Shown here: positions 34,801 to 56,350 of the stretch, one piece after another | Layout: every line of letters starts with the position of its first letter | Numbering within the stretch: the stretch's first letter is position 1 | Notes under the pieces: model-generated | What the model was told of the DNA's origin: nothing | Databases searched by the model: none | The model's input: only the letters and a program-made list of their open reading frames with translations | Position numbers and translations under genes: made by a program | Source: Membranipora membranacea | Taxonomy: Eukaryota > Bryozoa > Gymnolaemata > Cheilostomatida > Membraniporidae | Direction: 5' to 3' | Assembly: GCA_914767715.1 (NCBI GenBank) | Contig: OU612065.1 | Location: forward strand, 8,494,001 to 8,558,000 | Length of the DNA: 64,000 nucleotides

Positions 34801-37800
34801 AAATATATATACATATATATTTATACTCAAATGGCTTTGATACTCAGAGCTGCATGAGCCATCCCCTAAGAGGCTTTCCCAGCTCTGTAAACAGGTCTTT
34901 AAATGATATATCTCGAAATAGCGGGCTGCTTCAGGTGCAAGACGACAATTTGTTAAAAAGCCTAGATTTCTTACCTATGGTTGGTTCCGCTTCTTCCTCT
35001 TGCACTTCCTGTATTCCATCAGGCAGGAAGTCCCTTCCACCTCCTTTAGAGCTCTGGTGGTTATAGGCTTGCGAGTATATATCTAAAATAATTTGCAGTT
35101 TAAGTAACAACACAATTATTTTCCTGCAAGCCCATTGTTCTTGGGGAGGCAGGGAGGTACAAATGCTAAATAAAGTGACCTAAAAACACTATGATGGCAA
35201 ATCTCATTTCGGACTTCCATTTTATACATTGAAATGATTCGGAGATTGGTGCTTTGCCCAAGGCACCACATGAAGAGGATACAACACCCTGCCTGGTGGT
35301 GTGACTTCGCTCACTCAAGGATTTTCACCTCCCCAACCATTTGTTTTAATTTACGGCCCTGTCCAATGATAACACAATTATCACTTATTAAGTTTGTGTC
35401 TGATTAAGTATATAGTGCTCAGACAAATAGTTAAATAAATTTAGACGTACCACACTGGAGCCAGACTCGCATTGCTTCTTGGGGTTGATATCCATTGTAT
35501 TGAATTGCCTGAGCAAAGCTCCAGAAGGCAAATGCAAACTCCGATTCTAATATGAAATTAGGTGTGTCATGAAATAGTAGCTCGAAGCCTGAGAGGTTCA
35601 TCTGTTTTCGCACATACTGCACATTAGATGTCATCTGAAAGAGTTCACAATCATAATATATACACTACTCCCCAAACATGCTAAAAATTCATGTACCTCC
35701 TAATGATACGACACACCTAATAGTCAGATCAAATAGTCAATTCTGCATTCATTGATGAGATCAAATCAGATGAGGAACTTATTCACCAGCATGTACAAAA
35801 CATCAGAAGTCGCCACACTGATTAATAGGTGGAATCCTTGCTTGCTCTTGTAAATAATTAAACTGAATGATAATATTGCCAGAAAAGACATCACCTCGAA
35901 ATCCTCTTTTTGTCTCCAAAGTTCTTGATATCTCCTCCTAAGCTCATATGACCTGTCATTCCTCCTGTTGTGAACTCGAAGGTTGCAATCCGCCAGCACT
36001 TCATTTTTGCTTCGCCCGCCAACCCTCACAACATCTTATAATGTTCCACATATAATTGTTATACAATCCAGAACACTTTTTTAATGCTTGATGGAGTGGG
36101 TTATATATCGTCTGACTAAACAAATTTGTTTACATGGCAGACCAGAAAGAGTGAGGATTTGCATTTGGCTCCAAATACCTCGCTCATTCTGATTGAATGA
36201 TCCTCAAGAGGGTCAAAATTCAAGCAATAGTTATCATTGAAAAATATACACATACTACCTATAAAGCATGATACCTTGTTTACAAATAAAGACCAAATAT
36301 TACAAAATATCTTACCATCTTTCGTGCAGAACTTCAAGATACCTTCCAGAAACTGATCCAGAGCATGATTGGTGAAGCACACCACAAGAACTGGGACGGA
36401 TACTTTCCGCTCACCACACATCTCATATCTATCTGTACAGCCTGAGGAGCTCGACATCTTCGCATACTGAAGTCTTGACATGTTCCGAGGGCGTTGAACT
36501 AGCAAGCGACTTTTCTGCTCTACAATTAACTCCATATATTTTAGAAATGTAGACAAAATGGAACATCGATCTTCTTATTACACACTCTGAGTGTGTTTGC
36601 ACAAGCATTCAGTACAAACAAGATGCCTTTCTATTCACACTGAGGCTCAGGTTTTCCTTTGACCTAAACGTTTTGCTCGTGGAAGACTCCTGTTTAGTAG
36701 GCATCCGCCATGTTAGATTAAGGATGCTATCAGGTCATAAAGTGACTCACCTTTAGAGAGTCCTTCCATATTCCCAGCAACACCATAGAGATTGTAGAGT
36801 ATAGTTTCCATTACTTTGAGACCGACATATGTCTTTCCAGTACCTGGAGGTCCTTTATATTAAAAAACAGTGTAAGTAGTTAGAGTTTAAAAAAAAGGGA
36901 TTTTTTTTGCAAGAAGTATCATGTTATATTGAGTGTAGAACAAAGGATGTTAAAAGTCAGACTACCAAGGACACTGCAACAATCATATTTATGCGCTGTG
37001 AGGTTGTACTATCAGCAAACCTTGTATGACGGACATCTCCTGAGTAAGAGCTGACTTGAATGCTAAGTACTGTGATTCATTCAAGCCAAGAGCAACAGCT
37101 TCTGGCCATTTTGATTCATATGATGTCAGATTCACCAACTGGGTAACTGTATTCTTCTGTGATATGAACCGGAATGTAGAGACTAGGGTACGTAGATAGG
37201 CCGGATATGAGACATTCATCTCACACCTATAAGAAAATATAGAAAGAATGTAAAAACAACACTCTGGTTGCCGATATTATTTCTCTGTCCAATCACAATT
37301 ACTTTATCATACTAAATGTATCAGTGGCAGCTAGATCACCATCCAAAAAACTAACCATAAACAAACAATAATGTTAACGGTAGTGTGAAGTAATGTATAA
37401 AAATAATAAAACATAGAGTATTAAAAAAATTCAGAGGTAGTTCACAGATCAATCAGCACATAGCATATACCATATTCAGAGGGTTGTCACACCATCAAAT
37501 TTTCAACATTTCTAGATGACAGAAATTTAATTTGATCAACTAAAATTGCTATATAAAGAGTCAAGTTGTGCTCTCATTTGATATGAGCGGATAACGCAGG
37601 CATTATCATCCAGTAAATATCCTTCAATCACTAAGCAACTTAGCCTGTCATGACAAGCTTTGTTCGGAACAAAGCTTGTCATGACAGGCTATAAGTAACT
37701 GAGATTTAAACCAGGAGTGTATGAATGTACATTGATTAGTAGTAGATGATGATACATAGCTAGGTAATCTGTTGTTTGTGATATGAGGATATGCTCAGTG

Positions 37801-40800
37801 ATTTAACAGTATTGGCTGAAATTACCTCCTCCTTACTCAACTTTGCACTTCACATGGCTTCGTAACGCTTTTTGGCTCTGCTGCTGCATGTGTCATAAGT
37901 TTTCTCAGAGCTTTCTAGCATTGTTAACTCAATACCAACAATGTTACGCTCGAATATATTAGAAGTGTCAAGGATGAACAAAATTATAATTTGCTACTCA
38001 CTTGATGATGTATTGTTGGAGTGGGAAGCGATTTGGATTTATGTTCTGCATGCCAGAGAGTATATGAGTATAGGCCTCAAAGTAGGCAGTGGACTCAACA
38101 GCTAAGAATGGGCCTTTCTGATTCTTCAATTGCTCGTAGTCAACAAGGGACTCAGGCAGAAACTGTATTTCAAAACCCTCTGTAAAATATTAATCAATGA
38201 ATGAATACAAGTTGAGTGAAAAGCGAGTAAAACTCAAGAGCTATTTTACCAATGCATTCGGACTTTTTTGACATCTTTTTAATCTACCATGAATGTGCCG
38301 CCTACACATCAAAAATATGATCATGATAAGCTGGCTCATTGGCCAATCTCAATGGTTGGGATAGTGTTTCTTCATCTCATTTCACCTTATTGAAAACATT
38401 CGCAATTTGATTATCTGATTTGTCATCAGAGTCAAAATATAATTACGTCTGGCTAACAATGCCAAGCAACTACCGTATCTGTTCCCATAGTCTGAAACAT
38501 TTACCACAACCAGCACTATACAAAATTACCTTTCTTGATCTTTTCAGAGTCACTTTCTGCTATTGTCGCAAACAAGATAGTGGACTTGAATCCGTTATCA
38601 GAAAAGCACAACATGGAGCCATGAATCAGTCTCTTTGAAGATTTCCAATTTATTCTTGACAGATATGGATGATCATGCTGAAACCTGTTTGTTGAAGCAG
38701 AATACATAAAACAGTCAAGTTATGTCCAAGTCACTTGATCGGCAAATAAATTTGACATATATATATATTATTTTTCGGATATTCTATGGGCTGAAACTAT
38801 TCACCGAACAAGTTTTTGTGATCTCATCAAGAATGGTAATATTTCATGTGCTCCAGTATAAAACAAACTTTGATTATTAAAACCCATTGATAAAGGCTAT
38901 TACTGAAATTTTGCCAAAATCTTATGGATAATGGGATCAATGCTCATTTATATTATAAATCTTTAGCTTGAAAAACTACTAAATTAGAATACAATGCAAA
39001 CTTTCTTTTCGTAGGTTAAGCTGTAAAGGGTTCTGACTACACTTTTTATAGTTGTCTTCACCCGGCTACTCAGCATTTCTCTGTCCAGATCCAAATTCCA
39101 AATTTGTTCTCTTTTCTCAAACAAGAGCAGAGTGTAATAATTCCTTGATAGGAGAGATGGGGCTCATTTTGACTCCGTGAATATAAATGATGTGTGAGCG
39201 TTTATTTTTAAGCCACTTGCCACTTCTCAACGAGGGATTCCAAGTCGAAAGAATCCTATGTTAGCTGAACCATGTGCAATCATGTGCAAAAAAATCGCCA
39301 ATAACAAATATCTGGCCATAGATCTCACCTGGGTAAAGTAGTTACCAATGACCAGTTACCTAACAAGGAAATTCTGTATAATATAAGGCCAGGTTGGGGT
39401 TAAGGCTATTTACTGAGGAGTTCTTTAGAAAATAACTCACTTCACTTTGTAGGTCAATCCGTCACGACTGAAACATGGATGAGTTATGTACAGCCCATCA
39501 TAGGCCTTGACATCTCCTGAGCGGAATCTGTTAGCGCCAGTGAGATTGGGATTCTCTCTATAATCCTTGATACCATTTCTCATGGTGGAAATAAAATCTT
39601 CACGCAGGAGCCGGAACTGAGTGTCAAGATAATCATCAACATCTTGGAAGTCTTAACAACAACAAAAGAATTAATGTATTTTTGTAGAATAGTGTACTAG
39701 ACAGGAAATTTGAACATTGTGGATAATTTGAGATCATGGAGTGTCAAACTGGTCTTTAACTATCTTGCTCCTCAACAGCTTAACTTACCTCCAGTGGCTT
39801 TATTCTTCCTGATTTGTGGTTTGATGATTAGATCTTCCTTAGTTGGGTAAACAGGGATATCTCGGAAGTCTCCAAGCGGCCGCACATTTACTTCTTCACG
39901 TCCACTTTTCTGGGCACGTACTTGCCTGTGTAAAGATATTTTGCATATTTAGATTATAAATTTGAGATAAGCCTCGAATCAATTGCAATGATTTTCATCA
40001 CATCGTTTGATGATTATAACTGTTGTCAAGTATTCTAACATATCTCTCAGGGTGACCCCTCACATGGTCAAGGCTATAAAGTCACTAGTTAAAAGGACAA
40101 AGCTAAAAAAACTGCTGTGTTAATGCCACTGACTATAAGGCCACAAGCCATGATCAATCTTATCCATGTGATATTTAGCGATTATTATTTGCTGTATTAT
40201 TACATCTATTGTTTTCTATTAATAATATTGTTGTTAAACATACCATTTAAATATAAAAAACAAAAATGTGTGAACAGAAATGATATATCATTGACATATA
40301 ATCATATACAATTCTAAACTGCATTGGGTTTTCAATCTGTCTTTAGCATAAGACCTTTTTACCCAAAGATTAAAGTTTCTTTCTGAACAAAAACAAAACG
40401 ACAGGAGGTTTGTGGAAGCACTCACATCTTCTTGATTTCTGCTGCCTCTCTTTCGCTCTTCACCGCAGCGGCTGTAGAACTTGTGTAGTCATGCATGATT
40501 CCAGTCAACTGCTCATGCTCCATGGATGCAAACATGATTTGGCCTGCAAGTTCTTTCAAACAGGGCATCAGTGTAGTCAACGCAGAGGGGTCGAAGTTAC
40601 AAAGATAATTGTAAATCTCCAAATAGTTTGACAATGAGTTGATGAGAAGATCTACTCTCATCATCTCTCCGCTAGAAGTCATCTCATCTCTGAACCTCTT
40701 GATACAAAGCTGCAAGTACAAAATATAAATCACTTATAGAAATAACAACAGTAAATTTATATAGGTCAACATTTGCCGTAATTTCTTTGGCCTTCTTTGG

Positions 40801-42689
40801 CTCATTATGTAAGACATCCGACAGGGACAATATTGTATGCAAAATAAAAAGTGTATAGTAAAAACTGGCCAATAGTTCTTATAGTGATGCAGAGATGTCT
40901 GAGCAAAAAACATTCAGAGTAAGTGATGTGTTGACAAGGTTGTATATGCCATATACTACATGTTAGTTCAGGCTAGCAAGTGAAATTTTGTTCCCAAAAA
41001 CATCAACAACTGATAAGAAACAAATATCATCAATCAAGCAAATAATGAGATGCGCACAATTATGATTGCTGCTTATTTATTTACACGTTATCTGATTGTA
41101 CTATTCTGAGGAAAAGAGGTCTATCAAAGTCCTGTTCTGACATCATTCACGCTATGATATACGATTCCATGACATTCTGAGCCAATTTGATAGGGATGAT
41201 TCTTTCAAGCACAATGGTAAGAAGCAAGGATCGGATTGGATTGGCTTCAAATACCTCATTGAGGTGCATTTCCACGTTTTTTTGGGAAGTTTTAAATGGC
41301 GACCAAAGCTAAGGCTCAGTTTACCTACATATTCCAGGTTTGCATAGCTAAGAGAAATATGTGTCAGCCTGGTCAGTTAGTTATGGGGTGAGTTAATATT
41401 AGTTTTCACCTAATTTTGCTAAGAGTATAAACAGCAGTGTTAATGCACTCGAATTTGAAGGATCACATATATTGGTAGAAATATATGTATAGAAAAGGGG
41501 AGTAACAGAAAATTTGATATACGGTGGCTTACCTTGGTCAGGAAATCTGCAGTAGCATCATGTAACAGAAGATAGCTCAGCTCCTGCTGCAGGTCCCGTG
41601 ACTCCTGACCAGATCTGAACGATTTATTGATCACAGTGAGCATCATATCAACCCAGTCTTTCTTCAGTGATCCCTCGTTACCACCTTCCAGCAATTTTAC
41701 AAAGGAAGAGCCGATGCAGAATAGAATCAAGTCTTGGGGCGATTTCTCCTCTGTCAACTGTGCTTTCAAACTGGAAAGCGACCATTGATATGAATTTGAT
41801 ATAAATATCAGTGAAATCCACTCTCAATGTAATGTGACTAATTACCATAACAGGTTAGTACAATGGCTCAAATCTTTGCAAAGATGATGTCATAAGTGCC
41901 ATGTAGGGCTAGTAGTGCTAGCAGTTTGAACAATGTCTGAAAAACTAGAATAATCCATGAGAAGGTTAAAGGCGCCCAACTATATAACAGGGGCTCCCCC
42001 CGTATTTTACTGAAGATTGAAGATTGAGGGTTTTAAAGTTGAAGAAAAGATTTTTCTCTGAAGAAATTGAAGACAGCATTGTGTGCAGGGAGCCCCATAA
42101 CACAGTGTGTAAGAAATACTCACAGTAGTATTAATGGAGTAATACAGCAGACTTACTAACAACGCTGCTCCATAGGCAGGGATTACCTTGAGCTTTGATT
42201 CTACATTCATTGTCAAAAAACACAACATTGGGCTAACCAGAGCAACAATACTTACACATGGTAGTTAATAGGAACTGCTGGATGTTTTCCTCCTCTCCCA
42301 CGTTCACCTCCACGGAACTGATTAGGTCGGCCTCTGTTGAAGCTTTCAAATGAATGACCACTAGGTCTGCCGTTACCGTCATTATTAACCTGCTGTGATC
42401 CTTGATATGTTCTTTCTTGGTTTGCTTGGCCTCCATGATTACCACTACCTCCGTGATTGCCACCACCTCCACGATTTGCACTGCCTCCGCGATCACCACT
42501 ACCTCCTCGATTACCATAGCCTCCACGCTTTCCGCGATATCTACTGCCTCCACGACCTCTGCTGTCTCCAAAATGAGCGTTGCTCTGATCTTCCCTAGCT
42601 GATTGATGACCTCTTCCCCGACTGTTTCCCCTCCATTGACTGCCTCGCCCTCTGCCTCCTCTCCTGGCAGGCAACTCCCCAGAAAACAT
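25014..42689 (-). CDS. ZNFX1: ZNFX1-like NFX1-type zinc-finger helicase, 33 exons, 1875 aa
   Basis: Superfamily 1 RNA helicase of the ZNFX1/NFX1 group. Known members sense viral RNA (mammals) or act in small-RNA inheritance in germ granules (nematode ZNFX-1). Modelled from ATG at 42689 (in-frame stop five codons upstream) to the stop at 25014. Domains: RGG-rich N-terminus (1-145), ARM-like ZNFX1 N-terminal region (to about 610), helicase core with GPPGTGKT at about 615-622, motif Ia FTNHALDQF, motif [23 protein letters not shown] and VALSRAKYG, then an array of NFX1-type Cys/His fingers (about 1330-1710), and an acidic coiled-coil end. Human ZNFX1 is similar in length (about 1.9 k residues). 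All 32 junctions keep frame. Exons are listed in the block entries. One C-terminal stretch seems missing (see findings). Confidence 0.93.
26418..26448. repeat. Short imperfect palindrome related to 1259-1291
   Basis: Begins CATAGAC and ends GTCTATG with A/T-rich inner arms (two mismatches). It is followed by GGTCCAAT, compared with GGTACAAT after the 1259-1291 palindrome. It lies in ZNFX1 intron 29. A half-related CATAGACTTAATAATAATAT occurs at 30551-30570. Confidence 0.5.
27095..27190. repeat. Partial copy of the TGTTCCCTCTG terminal-repeat element
   Basis: Contains GTTCCCTCTG, TCAAGGCGCC and GCGCCTCAATTCCCGA, matching the left end and centre of the element at 31893-32041 but with no matching right terminus. 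It lies in ZNFX1 intron 28 and looks like a truncated or recombined relative. Confidence 0.5.
31053..31180. mobile_element. Foldback (MITE-like) hairpin element in ZNFX1 intron 20
   Basis: Two 55-bp arms (31058-31112 and 31119-31173) are perfect reverse complements except for one position and are separated by a 6-nt loop. The element is flanked by the direct repeat CTAGGCTAGTA (31053-31063 and 31170-31180), which overlaps the arm ends. It has no coding capacity. A non-autonomous foldback transposon is most likely; the transcript would also form a long hairpin RNA. Confidence 0.75.
31884..32050. mobile_element. MITE with terminal inverted repeats in ZNFX1 intron 19
   Basis: A left terminus at 31894-31913 (GAGCAAGTATGTTCCCTCTG) is inverted at 32019-32038 with 18 of 20 positions matching. 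Inside, GGCGCC-containing arms form a second inverted repeat (about 31945-31985). The 9-bp direct repeat CATAGCTCT flanks it (31884-31892 and 32042-32050). Non-coding, about 150 bp; an 8-9-bp duplication suggests hAT- or Mutator-type mobilisation. Confidence 0.7.
33704..33765. repeat. Diverged copy of the TGACAAGCTTTGTTCGG palindrome
   Basis: Shares CATGTCTTGACAAGCTTTGT then TCGG, and ends CAGGACAGGCTGACAT, mirroring the perfect palindrome at 37641-37691 with several substitutions. It lies in ZNFX1 intron 16. Confidence 0.5.
37021..42689 (-). other. ZNFX1: ZNFX1 exons 1-8: RGG-rich N-terminus and ZNFX1-specific region
   Basis: Exons 42256-42689, 41533-41770, 40426-40709, 39789-39925, 39441-39651, 38530-38684, 38002-38179 and 37021-37226. 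Exon 1 encodes 145 residues dominated by RGG, RGR and GGSG/NRGG repeats (start [16 protein letters not shown]), likely RNA-binding and prone to condensate formation. Exons 2-8 match the family region ahead of the helicase: [64 protein letters not shown]. Confidence 0.88.
37632..37700. mobile_element. Perfect 51-bp palindrome with flanking near-repeats
   Basis: 37641-37665 and 37667-37691 are exact reverse complements (25-bp arms, one central base), starting TAGCCTGTCATGACAAGC. The flanks TAAGCAACT (37632-37640) and TAAGTAACT (37692-37700) form a 9-bp near-direct repeat. It lies in ZNFX1 intron 7. A related diverged copy is at 33704-33765. Confidence 0.6.
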
Positions 42690-44006
42690 TGCGTTACCAA
42701 TCTACTATTGACTCATTTGTCTAGTGCCACTTTTTTTCACGAAACACTTCATTCGAATTCTTGCACTTACTTATCATTGAACTTCAAGCTACTAACGAAA
42801 AAACATGTTGTTGCTGTTTTGTACTTTTTGGCATATGAAAGACTATGAACAAAGTATTCAATCGATTACACTGAGGTGTCTATTATGCTTATGCAGTCAT
42901 ATTGATTAGGGAATTCCCTGTCCAGCCAGTGAAGCTAAGGGGAAGTTTCATTTGAGAAGCCTGAGATCCATAGCTGATTTTTAATATTACAGCTCAATTA
43001 CAAGTTGTATTTAGGGATCAAAAGCTATCAATCTATTTAGCCAATGACATTATAGAGATTCAGTGTTAGAAGGATCCTGGTAATGTACCGCAAAATGACA
43101 TTGACATTGAAATGTTAGTCTTTATTTTCGTATTTGGCCTGACACACCATTACGGCCATATATACTCACTGACTCTTATCATCGCTCTGTCTATATTTAA
43201 TCACAAAATGACAGCTGACTTTATTCACAGATCATATAAGCATTGCAGTCTGATCTGAAGAAGGCATATATTCAAAGGTTTCTGGTCACATACATGGTTA
43301 TGTTCATATGACTTCTTAATTGTGTTTAGCAGGAAATCATCTTATCTTCCCAATGCTGCCAGCTACATAACAAGAATATGTACAATATGGTAGATTAATT
43401 GTTTGTTTAAACGAGACGGAGACGCATTGATAACAGGAAACCTGGAAAATTGAAAAAAACCTTAGAAACAGACAACACAACAAACTATGTGTGATTCGAC
43501 AATTTTCTACCCTCAAATGATATCCCCTCCTTGGAATGAAACGACTAGCTGGTTGAACTTGAATAACCTTGACAAATCATAAGGTCACACCTCCTGCTTT
43601 GCAGACTCTTTGAGCAGTATTTTACAGAGGTCCGAGATTCCCGTATTATTTCACAACATAAGGAGGTTTATCATTCCGTCAGCTTTTATTAGTTAATGGA
43701 AAGTCAGTATCAGCATCATATTTTGAAATACATAAGAAATTCAGGACAACATTTCCATTATGTGCTGACTGGCCAAACACGCAAAGCTTCAATAAATAAA
43801 ACGCTTGCATTTTCTTGCCCTGTCACTTGTATCAGATATTATCATCGATTACCTGCCTCACATTACCGCGAGGGATTTCCCTTTAGGGCCAGCCTCATAT
43901 CTTAATTCATGGATTAAGATACTGACTTAGTGTGAACAATTACATATCTATCAATCGAATCCTTGCATATTTTACTACTACTAGATAATCAGATGGCCTG
44001 CCATGT
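42690..44006. other. Intergenic region between COPA 3' end and ZNFX1 5' end
   Basis: About 1.3 kb between two genes of the same (minus) orientation. It must hold the COPA 3' UTR and the ZNFX1 promoter. A minus-strand AATAAA (TTTATT on plus, about 43685) could be the COPA polyadenylation signal. No other gene or clear promoter motif is seen. Confidence 0.55.
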
Positions 44007-54313
<10,307 letters not shown>

Positions 54314-55052
54314 GGCTTTACTGTATGAACAGTTGTCAGATTCTGAATAAACTAACAGAATTGCACCAAGCTGGTGTCCCTTGGTTCTCTATCATTCAAT
54401 TCAGTAAATTTTCTTCTTTTTTTCACTTTCAGCTTCACAGGAAGTGATGAGTCCGAACACGTAATTGAATGTGACAGAATATTTCATTGGTTAAATTACC
54501 AACGCCACAATGTCAAGACTCATCTGGTTGGCTTATAAGTCTCTTGCTCTTTGGTCTAAGAGGTGAAAACCATTGTAAAGACTGAGAGCTCAGACAACTT
54601 GCCAGGCATGGACGTTGCGGCTACCCTCCTTCCAAAATGATTTATCGGGTGCAGGTCTATGTTCCGTTCGGATCTATGTTCCGTATGGGTCTATGTTCCG
54701 CTGATTTTTGGGTCTTTAGTCCGCTGCTCCTGCCTATACTCAATGCCCATATTATGTTTCGCCCCAACTGATACTTGATAACTCCAAAAAAAGGCAACTC
54801 CCTATAATAAAAAAGAGAATACAGGGAGAGTGGGAATCATAGCAAAACCCAACTGTTATCAATGAACCAATGAGTTGGTAATACACTTGAGCTCAACCAT
54901 TTAAGTTGGGTTTGGCAATATGCCTTATCTTCTCATGGGATTTATCAACCTTGACAAAAGTTAGCATCACGCCATTTTTAATAACCGATGGAATTTGCAT
55001 TACAAAAATTTATGCTGTTCTGAATGGGCATTAAAAACAGGCGCTGGCAACA

Positions 55053-55162
55053 GGTGTTGTAAGACGTGTGGCCTGTGCTGTATGAGACACATCTTACAGC
55101 ACTCAAGGCCTATACAGTTTTGTTGTGTTCCATACAGCACCTGCCACAGGTCTTATAACACC
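55053..55162. repeat. Imperfect inverted repeat (hairpin)
   Basis: GGTGTTGTAAGACGTGTGGC and the following GTGCTGTATG (55053-55090) match the reverse complement of 55125-55162 at roughly 32 of 37 positions, with a loop of about 35 nt. The inner arm sequence CTTACAGCAC also repeats in the loop. It is a possible foldback element or structured RNA source; no flanking duplication was found. Confidence 0.5.
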
Positions 55163-56303
55163 CATTGCACCTCAGGAAGTTGTATGAGTGTTTAATGGAA
55201 CTGAGTACTTAAAATGCATTTAGTACGCAACACTGCCTGCACCATCAAACTCTCTAATATGATATTTTTTATAAGATTGGGGACACAGTTGAAACTAACA
55301 GTTGGACAGCATATCGAACGGCAAAGTTCTGTTGAAATACAGATCTGATAATTTCACGCTGGTTATCGTTATGCCGGCTGTTGCTGCCGAGTGGTGAAGC
55401 CTTTTTAGAAAAATCCTGACAAACAAACGTTGCTCAAAATCCTCGCTCCTTAAGTCTTTCAATTTAGACAAATTCATTTCCAAATTGTCCATTCAGAATA
55501 TGGTTCCATCATCCAAAAAGCAATATGACTTGCAATTTGACATGTTACAGGCGGAATAATCAGATAGCGATTTTAATGCTTTTTAATCAAACACCAGTTG
55601 TCTCCTCTCTATCCATGGATAGACAACTAGCTGATAATTATAATAATAAAAATTCATTATTTAAAACACTCGTAAAAATTTTTGATTACTAGACATTGAA
55701 CATTCAACATTATCAATATAAATCGTTTTCATTGATACTTATCACTGAGTTAAATGAAAAATCTAGCTTAGAATTATTATGAATAGCTTGTCAACTTTAG
55801 TGACTTAAGCGGTAAAATGCCTCTTTTTGCAGGCGAAAAGATGGTACACAATTATTATATTGTTAAGCAGTGAAACAGGAAAAGTTCCATCTAACATTTG
55901 ATGTTTTTTGATGTGACTGCAATTATAATAGTATAATCAATGAGTTTTCAAACACTAAATCAACAGTTTGTGTCATCATAGTCTCTGAGAGAAAGGTTTC
56001 AGAGATAGGCACACTCTCTAATGTAGCTCAGCCACTCTAAAAATCACCTGCAAAAAATTGTCTCGCTTCTATTCCTAAGTACATAAAAAATGTCATGAGA
56101 CTGTTTGGAAATAAGGTAACCGGTTCAAACATATTCTGAACTGGGTAAAAACTGATCCAATATAATTGAACAGTGAAAACGTATTTAATCGATAAAATCA
56201 ATCTACACTTTTTCCCATGTTTTGAATTCAGAGTTTTGGGCCCTTATCAGTTAGGAGCGGAATGATTCAAGGACCATACATTTTCCTCTGTTATAGATTT
56301 GTA

Positions 56304-56305
<2 letters not shown>

Positions 56306-56340
<35 letters not shown>

Positions 56341-56350
56341 GATATATATA
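56306..56350. repeat. (TA)n microsatellite
   Basis: About 17 uninterrupted TA dinucleotides followed by a short imperfect TA/CA extension. Confidence 0.9.

Larger units (their letters stand above)
30765..36852 (-). other. ZNFX1: ZNFX1 exons 9-21: superfamily 1 helicase core
   Basis: Exons 36751-36852 (Walker A GPPGTGKT), 36316-36519 ([12 protein letters not shown]), 35895-36034, 35451-35634, 34975-35082, 34542-34652, 34080-34284, 33827-33937 ([11 protein letters not shown] coiled segment), 32906-33096 ([28 protein letters not shown]), 32442-32660 ([30 protein letters not shown]), 32133-32244 (HKHPEKSD), 31283-31422 (TGQ...SVDNFQG) and 30765-30923 ([20 protein letters not shown]). All NTPase and helicase motifs are intact, so the enzyme should be active. 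A long helical insertion (exons 11-16) splits the core, as in other ZNFX1 proteins. Confidence 0.92.

Noticed and set aside
42233..42700. Frame rich in Val/Glu/Ala overlapping ZNFX1 exon 1
   Set aside because: Off-frame shadow of the RGG repeats. Only the RGG frame joins exon 2 in phase.
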